Source of the DNA: Basidiobolus meristosporus CBS 931.73
Taxonomy: Eukaryota > Basidiobolomycota > Basidiobolomycetes > Basidiobolales > Basidiobolaceae
Assembly (NCBI GenBank): GCA_002104905.1
Contig: MCFE01000154.1
Span: forward strand, 62,001 to 126,000
Direction: 5' to 3'
DNA length: 64,000 bases
Within the stretch, counting starts at the first letter, position 1, and each line of letters opens with the position of its first letter. The notes below the pieces were generated by a model. That model worked only from the letters and a program-made list of their open reading frames with translations, made no database searches and was not told the origin of the DNA. A program made the translations under genes and the position numbers. Positions 33,701-45,057 of the stretch are shown piece by piece.

Positions 33701-36534
33701 GAGAGAGAAAGCCTTAAAGTACAAGAAGAAATAGTAAAGTGCCTTCAACTGCATTTGTCTTAATGTTAAAGACAAACTGCTAGCTCAATGCTCAAGAACA
33801 AAAAAAGCAAAGAATGCCTGGAAGGCATTAGAAGACACCTACCAGTCATTTTCAGCTGCTAAGAAAATGTATCTGAGACAAAAATTCCTTACTACAAAGA
33901 TGCTGCCAGGAGAAGAAATGTAAAGTACAGTTAATCAAATTACCCTGCTGGTGGATGAGATGGAATCTGTGTGCATACCAACTACTGATGTGGATAGATA
34001 GCTACCATCCTGAATAGCCTGACAGACAAGTTTCAAGGCCTTGTATCAGCCCTAGAGTCAAGAACTGGAGATCTGACCCTAGATTACATATATGGTAGGC
34101 TCCTGGATGAAGAATTAAGAAAATCAAGTGCAAATTAGAAGGAAGAAGAAAATGCAATAATAAGCAATGATAATCAACAAAGGAGGTACCCAAGACCCTA
34201 CAAAGGCAACAGCAACCTGTTTTGTAATTACTGCAAAAGGAAAGGACACAGATCAGACTGGTGCTTCAAAAAGAAAGATAGTCAGCAGAAAAAGCCTGAA
34301 TATGGAAATGCTTCAACAACTGAAGATAGACTATTGATATCTGCACTATATATGACCACAAACATGGATTCTCAGATGTGGTATATTGACTCTGGAGCAT
34401 CTCAACACTTTGCACACCAAAAAGAGCTTTTTACCCAATATGATGAAATTCCAATTAGGAAGGTTTTCATGGGTGACAATGGAACACTTGATGCAGTGGG
34501 AGAAGGAACTATCCAAGTAAAACTTATAAGCAGTAAAGGAAGCCATACACTGACCTTCAAAAAAGTACTCTATGTACCAGAAATAGCCAAGATCCTACTG
34601 TCTGTAAGCAAGGCCATAGCAGAAGGACTCAGCTTCAGCTTTGACAATTTTGGATGCAAGATCACTGTTCAAAATGGTTCCCATATTGCTTTGGGTATCA
34701 GAGATCAGAATCAATACAAGTTGACTTATATGCCAACATATCTGGAAGCCAATATAAGTAACTTAAATGAAGAAACAACAGTGCTTTGGCTCAGGAGATT
34801 TTAGCACATCAATTTTGATTATTTGTGCAAAATGATCAAAGATCAGCTAATTTCTGCAGTAAGGACTGATCCCCCAGCTAGTTTGGAGCCCTGTGAAGCC
34901 TGCAGTTATGGGAAACAAGTCAGACAGCCACTCAAGAGGTCTGGGCTAATCAAAACTAAGAAGAAATCAGATCTAACTCACTCAGATCTGTGTGGACCTA
35001 TGCAAAATTTATCCTTAGGTGGGATGAAGTATTTGATCACTTTTATTGATGATTATACAAGATACACATGGGTCTACTTCATGTAGAGAAAGGAACAAGC
35101 TCTGTTTATGTTCAGGGAGCTCAAAGCCATGATGGAGAGAAAACCTGGTGAAAAATCAAGAAAATACGCTTTGATAATGTTGGAGAATATATCTCAAAAC
35201 TCTTCATCCACTTCTGCAAAATTCATGGGATAAAGCAAGAGACTAGTGTGCCATACTCTCCACAGCAAAATGGTGTAGTAGAACATGCTAATATATCAAT
35301 AATTGATATGGCAAGATCTATGATCCATGATCAGAAATTGTCCTCTGATTTTTGGGCGGAATCAGCTGCCACTGCTGTATATCTTAAAAATAGGAGTTAT
35401 AATAGAATACGTTGTAATTCTACTCAATTTGAAGCATGGTGTGTATACAAACCAAGCACAGAACATCTAATAATACTTAGGTGCACAGCATATGCCAAGA
35501 AATTGCCTGGAAATCAGTCAAAATTTGAGCCAAAAAGTGTAAAATGCATATTTTTGGGTTACTGCAATGAGAGTAAAGCATACAGACTCTACAATACCAA
35601 AGCAAAGAAGCTCATCAAGCCCACAGCTGTGTTGTTTGATGAAAATTCAAAATTTTCACAAAATAGACATCAGATGATAACACAAATCTAATCTCAAGTC
35701 CACCAATTGTCAGGATTGAATCAGCGCAAAGTAATAAAATTTTTTCACTCCAGTGGACTCTACAACTGTAGTTCAGCCTGAAGCAGCGCCCAGATATATC
35801 CCAGAAGTGCTCATTCCAGTATCAAATGTATGGAGATCCAATTGGACAAGAAATAGCCCAAGTTACTATATCAATGAGAGTACAAACTCAGCATATGCCT
35901 ATTCAGTCGATATTGATGAACCCTGGACTGTAAAGAGGCCCTAAATAGCCCTCAGACAAAGCTTTGGAGATCTGCAATGACTGAGGAATATCAGGCCCTG
36001 ATGGAAAATCAAACTTGGGACTTAGTCAAATTTCCAATCAACCAAAAATCAATTGGATGCAGATGGGTCTTCAAGACAAAATACAAGGCTGATGGTATAG
36101 TTGAAAGTTACAAAGCAAGACTTGTGGCCAAAGGATACTGTAAAACAAAAGGACTTGACTATACTGAGACCTTTGCACCAGTAGCCAAGTTTAATTCCAT
36201 CAGATCATTATTGGCTGTTGCAAACAAATACAAGTTTCTTGTTCATCAAATGGATGTAAAACTGCATTTTTGAATGTAGAACCTGATGAGGATTTATATA
36301 TGGACCAGCCTGATGGGTTTGCTGACCAAGATAACCCCCATTTGGTCTGCAAGCTTAAAAGTCACTATATGCTCTCAGACAATCACCAAGAGTTTGTAAT
36401 TGCAAGATGGATTCTTATTTGGAATCCTTGAGTTTCAAAAGGAGTAATGCTGACTATAGTATATACTATAAGCCAGAGAGTGCAAGTCCAGTTCTATTAG
36501 CTCTATATGTGGATGATCTTATATCTATGAAAAA
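33701..36534 (+). pseudogene. copia 3 gag-pol, 5' truncated, with several stops
   Basis: Gag C terminus (FQGLVSALESRTGDLTL, about 34035), CCHC knuckle CNYCKRKGHRSDWC (about 34227-34268), protease with catalytic WYIDSGASQHF (about 34380-34412), and the GAG-pre-integrase region with EPCEACSYGKQVRQP (about 34885-34930). The integrase core follows (LTHSDLCGPM at about 34975, DDYTRYTWVY at about 35048, PYSPQQNGVVEHAN at about 35251-35292), then the integrase C terminus (KCIFLGYCNESKAYRLY). The reverse transcriptase begins with [30 protein letters not shown] and QMDVK. Stops occur near 34137, 34802, 35084, 35690 and 35941, and a frameshift near 36260. Non-functional. Confidence 0.87.
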
Positions 36535-36853
36535 TTATTGAGATGATCCCATCAAATGGCTGTCACAAAGTTAGAGTCCCATGACTAAGAGGTACTGATC
36601 TTGCTGGAACACCGGTTAGAGACCGTTGAAAAATAATTGCACCCCAGATTTCATAAAAAACTTAGTCAAAATTTTTCATCACAACAATGTATAAGTGGCT
36701 TTTGATTGGTTCCCTGCCAATTTGCTTACTTTCTGATCCTGAACACTCTATCACCTCCTACATTTGTGTGAATTGATTGGCTACTGCCTCTTTTTCACAC
36801 TCCTTACTTCCTGCCTCAACCATTTCTCCTATGTTTCATGTGTACCAATTGAT

Positions 36854-38496
36854 TTATTTCCATTGAAACTTCAGTTGTACCTCAATTGCCAATTGTATTG
36901 ACCTATACAAGTCCCTGTACCCTACACTAACATTAAGCCCAACCCCACACTCAACAAGTAACTCCATTAAAATGCACCACTCAATATGTATTTCTGCTGT
37001 GATGCTCTGGTTCCACAACTTTGGCGGGAACCCAATGGCTTTATGCCACTGTTCACTCACTGGTTCCCACAAGGCCTGGTCTTCAGCTAGCACTGCAAGG
37101 TCTAACTTCTCATCTGCCAATCTTTGCAATAAATCCTTGCAATATTCCAGTGCATTTTCTTGAGCACTGCTCTTGAAGAAGTGCTGCAACCTCTTGGTGT
37201 GCCTATTAATGTTCCAAAACTCCACTGAAGGCATTGTGATAGTCTTTTGAGTTCTTGACATTGTGGTCTTGTCTGTCAGTGGGATCTCCACTCTGTCAAC
37301 AATGGAGGCTGTGGTAGACAAATTGGCTTTTTCAGTAAACTCATCTACCTTGCTGGAGTGTAGCTCAACTGGCTGCGCTTCCAACTCCTGTGAAAACAGC
37401 TGTTTTCTTGTTGGTAATTCTTCTTGGCTATGATGGGATTCAGTCTGTTCCTGGCTTGCAGTGTTAATTGGCAGAGCTGCAGGCTTTTTTTGCATGCCTC
37501 TCTGTCTCAGGCTTGGGTAGACATTTTTCCCTTACCTTTTCCATTATCACTGCCAGATCTTTCACTGTTACTTTGTCTGAGTGCTTCTTGTAAAGAACTA
37601 CATTTTTGCCTGGATAAATTCTGCTCTGATGCATCTGTTTTGGCCTGTTTGTCCCTTGCTGGCACTCTTCTGGCAACCTGACATTTCTTTTCTGCTTTTT
37701 TTGAGCTCCCAACTGTAGTTATGGCAGGCACCTGTAAGAGCAGCTGGTTTTTATCACTGCCAGGTCCTTCACTGCTACTTTGACTAGGTGCCTGTTGAGT
37801 GGTACTATGCCTTTTCTTGATAAATATTGTGCTGGTGCATCTGTGTCTGCCTGGTTGTCCCTAATTGGTACTCTTCCAGCTACCTAATGTCTCTTTGATG
37901 CTTGTCTGGAGCTTGTGGCCCTGCATGTAACAGGCTCTTGAGGAAGCCACTTGTATTTAGCCATGGCACCCTTGTTCTTCTGCCTTTGATAGTTTCTGCT
38001 ATTTTTAAGATACTTTCTTAGCATACCAATGCTTGCCCAATATCTGTTAGCCTGTTTGAATCCAGGATAATGCTCATGGAACAAGTCAAGTGCATTCTGT
38101 TTGGCCTTGAGTTCCTGATGATCCCTTGGTATGCTGGCCTTAAGGTGATGGCATGCTAGACTTCTGACAGCCTCTTGTATATTAGCCCACTCTTCATTAT
38201 TGCATTCAATGGCTTCACAGATCTTCTATGTCTTTTCATTTTTAGGCTTTGGTTTAAACACCACATTGTCTCCCTCCCATGCTGTGATAGGTTCATCTGT
38301 GGGCTTTATCTTCAGGGACTGTTGTTGTGCTTTAAAGTCTGCATGGTGTTCTTATGCTATTACACTAGGAAATAGCTCAATTCTTGGCTGTGACATTGAG
38401 CTACTTGAGTTCCTTCTTTGCAGCAAAAATACTGCTCTCTCTACCTTGAATATTGATTACTCTACATGTATTATCTGCTCATCCTGTTTCTGGGCT
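36854..38496 (-). pseudogene. Second gene of CACTA-like copy F, C-terminal part
   Basis: The C-terminal block 37495-36854 is an intact 213-residue frame, the best version of this region. It contains QKKPAALPINTASQ, PTRKQLFSQE, SVEFWNINRHTKRLQHFF, YCKDLLQRLADEK, WEPVSEQWHKAIGF and GYRDLYRSIQLAIEV up to KFQWK. Upstream pieces (37731-37507, 38084-37884) keep the charged Ser/Gln-rich linker and the FHEHYPGFKQANRYWASIGML segment, with stops between. At 38496 it is cut by the Ty3-2 LTR; the N terminus resumes at 44416. Predicted mostly helical; function unknown. Confidence 0.72.
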
Positions 38497-39193
38497 TGTT
38501 GTATCCAAGAGAAAGTGTAATAAAACTCTTGAATGGTTTAACTGAACCAAAGGGACAATTAAGTGCAGAATCTTAGAATTGTCAGAGAGTGGTGGAAATA
38601 TTAGCAGAAAGATTCTGATCTAATATTGGTCTTGGATATAGCTGGGTTGGCTATAAAGGCAATGATATTTGTTTGCTAGGCAGGCTAGGCTTGGTGTTCT
38701 TTGGAGTGCTAGATATACTAGGCTTGGATAGAAACTAGAACAGAATTGCTGGATTCTTATTTTTGCTGAGACAGAATCTTAATTTTGTTGAGACACACAC
38801 TAAACCAAAAGGTTCAGTAAACTTTATTTATACTTTTCTGATCAAGTTGAATTAGTCAGCACCAAGGGACTGGATTGATTGAAATCAATTTGAGTGTTCA
38901 TAGGTGCATAAGATAAATGAAAATTACATCATCAATCAAATGATGTCTTGGCAACTGCACAGTGGTTAGATAGATCTCAGATGACTAATCACCTGGGAAG
39001 GCTTGGCAGATAGGCTGATAACATAATGACCATTTGAAAAGAGATCAGGTGTGATAGCTAAAAATAGATTCTGAGGTGGGATAAAATAAACTGTAACTGG
39101 GATTTGTTATGTTTGAGTTAGGGAAAATCAGTTAAGGTACTAGATTTTCAAACGGAGTAAAATTGGCTAAGTTTTAAATGTTGATGCAGAACA
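38497..39193 (-). repeat. 3' LTR of Ty3-2
   Basis: This 697-bp LTR is about 98 percent identical to 43719-44415. The element ends directly against the gag-pol stop region, so the polypurine tract overlaps the last codons of pol. The TSD GGGCT lies at 38492-38496. Confidence 0.93.
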
Positions 39194-42100
39194 TCACTTC
39201 CTTCCGGAAGAGGAGTTTTTTGATACCTTCTGGGTTCCTCTGCGGCTCCAATACTGATCAATAATGGCAACATCATCAAAGTTGGTGTAAGGTTCCCAGG
39301 TGTTGTGTTTGGCATCATAGCCTTTCCACTTGACTAAATAAAGGCAATTTGGTTCTTCTCCATCATGGTCCACAATAGCTTCAACTTCATAGGATTCCAA
39401 AGTTACTGGGTCTTGAGAAATAACTTTGAGTGAAGAAGGTGGAAAGTTTTTGGGTAGCAGTGCTCCAGTGTTATCCTGAAGTACATAAGATCCTCCAGTA
39501 GTGCGTCTGACAACCTTGAATGGTCCTTCATACTTGGGGTCAAGCTTAGATTGCCGGATTGGATCTAGTGTCATGACATATGACCCATCTGGGAAGCTGC
39601 TGTTCCTGTGTCTTGAGGCATATGTTGAAGTCATCTTTTGCTGAGAGGCCTTACTTCTGGCACTGATAGCAGGGTAGACAATGTTGGTAAGGTACTCAAG
39701 CCGGTTCTTTAGCTTATCTGTATTCAAACTTGCTAACTCTGTATTCTGGTAGTCTCCAAAGTGGTTGTATCTTCTTCCAAACATCAAGGAAAATGGGGTT
39801 GATCCATGTAGAGCGGCAATTTTGGTGTTGATAGCATACTGTACAGTTGGAATGTACTTGTCCCAATTCTTCTTGATACCTTTGATAGATTTCCTGAAGA
39901 TGTTCACTGAGGTCTGAACATGTCTTTCAGCCAGTCCATTAGCTTTGGGATGATATGGAGTGATCAGACGATGATCAATGGCACTATTCTGACAAAGGGC
40001 TTTGATCACGTGATTCACAAATTCTGTTCCATTATCCAATTGAATGACCTTAGGGAATCCAAAAAGGCAGAAGAGCTTGAATAGTTCTTGTGCAATAGTG
40101 GCCGCATACTTGTCTGGGATGGCTTTGAGGAAGACAAAACGTGTGCAGACATCCACAATTACAAAGAGGTAGTGATTACCATCATCACTAGTGGTGAAAG
40201 GTCCAGATAGATCAATTGCAATATGATCCATAGGAAGGCTTGCATGGATGGGGCTCAAAGGGTGAAATCCATGGCGGCTGATATTGTAAAGTTGACATTC
40301 TCTGCACAACTTGACAAATTCTATGCAGTCAACTTTGATATTTGGCCAGTGATATCCATCAGAGTGCAGCTTCTTCATAAGTGTGTCAGCTCCAAAGTGG
40401 TCAAGTAAATGACTCCTCTGTATCAATGTTTTCCTTTGTTCTTCAGGTGGGATTTTCCAAGTTGCTGAATCCAGTTGAGGAATTATTTTGGAAGTTGTAG
40501 AGAGTTTACTGATTACATCAGTAATCACATGTCCCTCCCAAGGTGAAGTTGGAAAAAGTCTTGACAGGTGGTCAGGAAGGATGTTGAGAATTCCTGGGCG
40601 ATGAATAACTGTATATTCATAATCAAGTAGAGTATCAAGCCAGTTGGTAAGCATTGGAGTCAGAGTCTTCTGAGTGTGGATATAGACAAGGGCTTAGTGG
40701 TCAGTGTACAAGGTAAAAGGATTACCCCATAGATACTGATGAAACTTCTTCAAGGCAAAGACTATGGCAAGTAGCTCCTTCTTGGTAGCAGAGTAGTTTC
40801 TCTCAGCAGGTTGTAGGGACCTGGCTTGGAAAGAGATCCAGTGAGGCGGATTTTGGTCTTCATCTTGATAGAGGACTGCCCCTAACCCAACATTAGATGC
40901 ATCTGTAGCAACAACAAAGGGCTTAGTAAAGTCTGGGTAGGATAAGGTGGGTGCTTGTGGAAGCAGTTGGCAGAGTGACTCAAAGGCTTGGTCATGAGTC
41001 TTGTTCCAGGCTGAGGCAAGATCAGGGCTATGGCGTAATGCATCTAATGGGGCACTCAATGAGGACATGAGTGGTATGTGTTCCCTGAAATAGTTGAATA
41101 CTCCAAGATAATGTTGAAGTTGCTTGGCGCTAGTGGGTTTTGGCCATTCTGGGATATTGACCAGTTTGAAAGGATCTAATTGGTGGCCAGCTGGTGTGAC
41201 TATAAATCCAAGTAGATGGATTTTGAGGCGGGCAAAACTGCACTTTTCAGCATTGAGAATCAGTCCAGCAGTTGTCAGTCTGTTGATTACATCAGTGACA
41301 TGGGTTGCATGATCATCATGGTTAGTGGAGAATATGATGACATCATCAACAAATACCAATGCGTATGGTGCATTCTTGAGTATTATAGTCATGACTCTCT
41401 GAAACTTGCTGGTAAGTGTCTTTAGGCCAAAGGGAGCTCCCTGAAACATCCATTGCATATTATTCCAAGTAAAGGCAGTCTTATGCTGATGATCAGGATG
41501 GATCTGGAATTGGTGATATGCATCCTTCAAGTCCAACTTGGAGAATACTTTTGCTCCTGATAGTGCGGAAAAGATATCTTGGATTCTTGGAATTGGAAAC
41601 TTGTCATCTTGGAGAAGCTTGTTCAGAGGTCTGGGGTCTAAACAAGGTCTCTTCAGGGTTAGATTTCCATCAGCGTCTTTCTTTGGTGCAAGCATCAAAG
41701 GGCTGTTGAATGTTGTGTTGACAGGGGCTTGAGTGATAATTCCATTGTCAGCCCATTTTTGGACTATCTCATCAACTAAGTGTTGACATGAATGCGGAAT
41801 TGGGTGTTGCCTCCTCCATGTTGACTCACCAGGTGGGGTCTCTAGTGTAACAATGGATTCTGGGATGGTGCAGAAGCTGTTCCTTGGAATGGCCTGATTT
41901 CTCTCTATAGCCGGCTGAATATCTAATTTGACTGATTGAGAATATTCTTGAAAAGTTGGGGTTAACTCTTCTTCTTCCGCTTGGGATGAGATAATCTCTG
42001 GGATTTGATCCATTATGAGCGACTGAGATTTAGTGATTCCTGGATAGGAAACCGGTAGTCCGCCTATGTGAAAGCCAAGTTTGGTGAAGGTGTCCAGACC

Positions 42101-43678
42101 AATGACTACCTGAGGTCCATCTGGTATGTCAATCACTTCCATCTGATGGATTATGGTTACTGAGCCACAATGTATGTTGATTGGGTTGGTAATGCCAATT
42201 CTTGGGGCTGAGAGATCCTTAGCTGCAAGAATGATTTTTCCTGGTCGTTTTTCTATCTCCAAATTGAGTTCTCTGACTACATTGGGTGATACAATAGAGT
42301 TGGATGATCCAGTATCCAGTAGTGCTACGTATGATTGGCCATTGAGGGTGAGTGGCACTTCTATGGCTTTGAGCTGTGTGATTGGTTGCTTCTTTTCTTG
42401 GACAGTTGCAATTTTAGCCGGAAACTCAAAGAGGTTGTGATAATCTTGAACTGTAAGTTCTTCATATGCTTCTTCATACCCCATTTTATCATTGGCTGAA
42501 TGATCATCAAGGATCTGGGTAATTTTGGCTGATGGTGTGGAGTTCTTCTCAGGACAGGCAGGTGATCTATGTCCCCTATTTCCACATTTAAAGCACTTGT
42601 CATCAGCATATGGATTATCAGTTTTGGTGTTTTGCTGCTTTTCTGCGGTGTTTCCTGACTTGTTTGACTGCTTGGTGATGCCTTTGTATTCACTGGTAGA
42701 ATGATAGCATTTTCCATGAAGCTCACAGTGCTTAGTAGCGGTTGACTGCTTCTTGGTCACATGACTGGTCTCTTTTCCGGCTGTTGTGGGATATTGGGCT
42801 GAGCTGCCTGAAGTCTGGCTAACAGCTGCAGTCAAGGTGATTGCCAGTGTACATATCTCTGAGATCTGGTCATAGGTACGTGCAGGGTTGCATACTTTGA
42901 CAATATCAATATTGCTCTGTAGCTGGTGTGAAAAGTTTGAAAGAAAATGAGCAGTAAGCGATGGATTATCATCACTAACTCCAGCTAATCTCATTTGTCT
43001 TTGGAATCTATCTCAGAAGTGTTGCACAGATTCACCTTTTTGCATTTTAGTTTTCCATAAGTCGCAGTTCAGATGTGCTTTCTTGAGAGGATCTTCAAAA
43101 TGGCTGCAAAAGAGGTTTTGGGCAATTTTCCACGTACTATTGGAAGGAATGTTCACTTCAACCCAGTCCGCATCTTGCATTGTGAGACAGAGAGGCAGAA
43201 GTCTAGCCCAGTTGGTGTCAGGGTCTAGCTGGTGTGCAGCTAAGACGTGACTAAACTTGTAAAGAAACTCAGTTGGATTCTTGATGGCATTGGTGCCTTC
43301 AGCATAAACAGGCAAGGATCTTGGGACAACCACCGGGGCAGGTCTAGAAGGAGATGTAGATCTGGAGGATTCAAAGGCATGACTTCTTGGTGGCTGATGC
43401 AGAGCAAGGCTTGGTGGATTTTCAATGCTGTCAATTACTATGGCAATATTCTCCAGTGCTTCCTTAATTATTCCAATTTCATCTTGGTAACCGGATATAA
43501 CTTCAAGGAGTTCATCTCTACGGTGATTATCAGATCTTGTTTTGGCAAGCTTTGAGTGCTCAATCATCATGGTATTTCTTTCAAGCATGATGTTTTCAAG
43601 CTGTTCAGTAAGTTCTTCCTGATTTCTTCTGGCTTCTTCCAACATGGAAAGGTTTGGATTGCTTGCTGCTGAGGACAT
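39194..43678 (-). pseudogene. Ty3-2 gag-pol with C-terminal chromodomain (two stops)
   Basis: Starts MSSAASNPNL at 43678. An N-terminal coiled coil (EELTEQLENIMLERN) and capsid region come first; a TGA at 43010-43012 interrupts the capsid (VQHF then DRFQRQ). The frame then stays open to 40694, covering the CCHC knuckle CFKCGNRGHRSPAC (about 42600-42560), protease ALLDTGSSNSIV (about 42330), reverse transcriptase with FVDD (about 41350) and RNase H VVATDASNVGLGAVL (about 40915-40870). A TAA follows TDH at about 40691. Then come the HHCC zinc-binding region (HLLDHFG...CRECQLY), the integrase core (AIDLSGPF, QLDNGTEF, PYHPKANGLAERH) and the chromodomain (about 39390-39235: YEVEAIVDH, LVKWKGYD, TWEPYTN). 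All catalytic motifs are present; only the two stops prevent a single polyprotein. Confidence 0.9.
39235..39394 (-). other. Chromodomain region of Ty3-2 integrase
   Basis: A C-terminal domain of about 50 residues with the aromatic-cage positions visible as Tyr in YEVEAI, Trp in VKWKGY and the Trp of NTWEP. In chromoviruses this domain recognises methylated histone H3 and steers integration into heterochromatin. Its target here, inside an older CACTA-like element in a nested repeat block, fits that behaviour. Confidence 0.9.
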
Positions 43679-43718
43679 CTTCTAATTGGCTGAATGTAAT
43701 GGAATTCAACGAAAAAAA

Positions 43719-44415
43719 TGTTGTATCCAAGAGAAAGTGTAATAAAACTCTTGAATGGTTTAACTAAACCAAAGGGACAATTAAGTGCAGAATCTTAGAA
43801 TTGTCAGAGAGTGGCGGAAATATTAGCAGAAAGATTCTGATCTAATATTGGTCTTGGATATAGCTGGGTTGGCTATAAAGGCAATGATATTTGTTTGCTA
43901 GGCAGGCTAGGCTTGGTGTTCTTTGGAGTGCTAGATATACTAGGCTTGGATAGAAACTAGAACGGAATTGTTGGATTCTTATTTTTGCTGAGACAGAATC
44001 TTAATTTTGTTGAGACACACACTAAACCAAAAGGTTCAGTAAACTTTATTTATACTTTTCTGATCAAGTTGAATTAGTCAGCGCCAAGGGACTGGATTGA
44101 TTGAAATCAATTTGGGTGTTCATAGGTGCATAAGATAAATGAAAATTACATCATCAATCAAATGATGTCTTGGCAACTGCACAGTGGTTGGATAGATCTC
44201 AGATGACTAATCACCTGGGAAGGCTTGGCAGATAGGTTGATAACATAATGACCATTTGAAAAGAGATCAGGTGTGATAGCTAAAAATAGATTCTGAGGTG
44301 GGATAAAATAAACTGTAACTGAGATTTGTTATGTTTGGGTTAGGGAAAATCAGTTAGGGTACTAGATTTTCAAACGGAGTAAAATTGGCTAAGTTTTAAA
44401 TGTTGATTCACAACA
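43719..44415 (-). repeat. 5' LTR of Ty3-2
   Basis: A 697-bp LTR with TGTTG...CAACA ends. On the minus strand it has a TATAAATA box at 44054-44047, and about 32 bases downstream the sequence TCTCAACAAAA (44015-44005), a plausible start of R. TSD GGGCT lies outside at 44416-44420. Confidence 0.93.
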
Positions 44416-44835
44416 GGGCTATTTCCTGATTTCTCTGGGCCATTGCATCTATCCTTTCTGCCACTGCACATAATTGCTTCATTAATGCTTTGGTTTGAAC
44501 GGACAACATACTTGCTAATATGGGTGGTGGTGATGTTATCATTGCCACTTGCTGATCTTCAACTGAGGGTACCGCATTTGCTACATTCTCATCTGCCTGA
44601 GCATAACAGTCAGCTTGTGGCTCTGCAGAGGTTCTCAATTGCCTACTTGGCTGAGAGTCTGAGGAGTCCCCATTATTACCTTCAATGGGCACACAGTCCA
44701 CAGGGCCTTTTTCGGATGTAGCCCTGCTTGTTGCCCTAAATGTCAAAGCAAGCTGTTGTCCAACCGTTCTTCTGTTGCTCCAGCAGTGGGGTTTGGTTGA
44801 GAACCAGACAACTTTGCTTTATTTTTAGGTGGCAT
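44416..44835 (-). pseudogene. Second gene of CACTA-like copy F, N-terminal part
   Basis: Starts MPPKNKAKLSGSQPN at 44835 as in copy A and shifts frame near 44750. The open stretch 44746-44421 keeps GPVDCVPIEGNNGDSS, SRQLRTSAEPQAD, NVANAVPSVEDQQVAMI and ALMKQLCAVAERIDAMAQRN, then runs into the Ty3-2 LTR. The 38496 piece is its continuation. Confidence 0.72.
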
Positions 44836-45057
44836 ATATATGGAAGTGAGTCAAACCAAAGGGGAAATAGTGTTACATATTTGTGTGTATGTGGTGCCAC
44901 AACTTTATTTATAATGCTTACTATGACGGGTCATCATGAAATCTTACACTCATGTAGGTGCAATGCCTCAAATACAAGACTGCCATAAGTTCACATGAGT
45001 ACTGACCAAAAAGTGATATAATAGCATTACATTGTTGAAGGTCAAACTGTTTGCCCC

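Larger units (their letters stand above)
38497..44415 (-). mobile_element. Ty3-type chromovirus-like LTR retrotransposon (Ty3-2), nearly intact
   Basis: The two LTRs are 697 bp each (38497-39193 and 43719-44415) and differ at about 13 positions by eye, 11 of them transitions. The target duplication is GGGCT (38492-38496 and 44416-44420). The minus-strand gag-pol runs from 43678 to 39194 in one frame with two stops. It ends in a chromodomain, the mark of chromoviruses. The polypurine tract GGAAGGAAGTGA precedes the 3' LTR. No TGG-type tRNA primer site follows the 5' LTR; the sequence there is TTTTTTTCGTTGAATTCC (see findings). It is inserted in the accessory gene of CACTA-like copy F. Confidence 0.94.

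Noticed and set aside
43010-43012. TGA in Ty3-2 as programmed gag/pol readthrough
   Set aside because: It falls inside the capsid region, upstream of the CCHC knuckle, so readthrough would not separate gag from pol. A CGA to TGA change is simpler.
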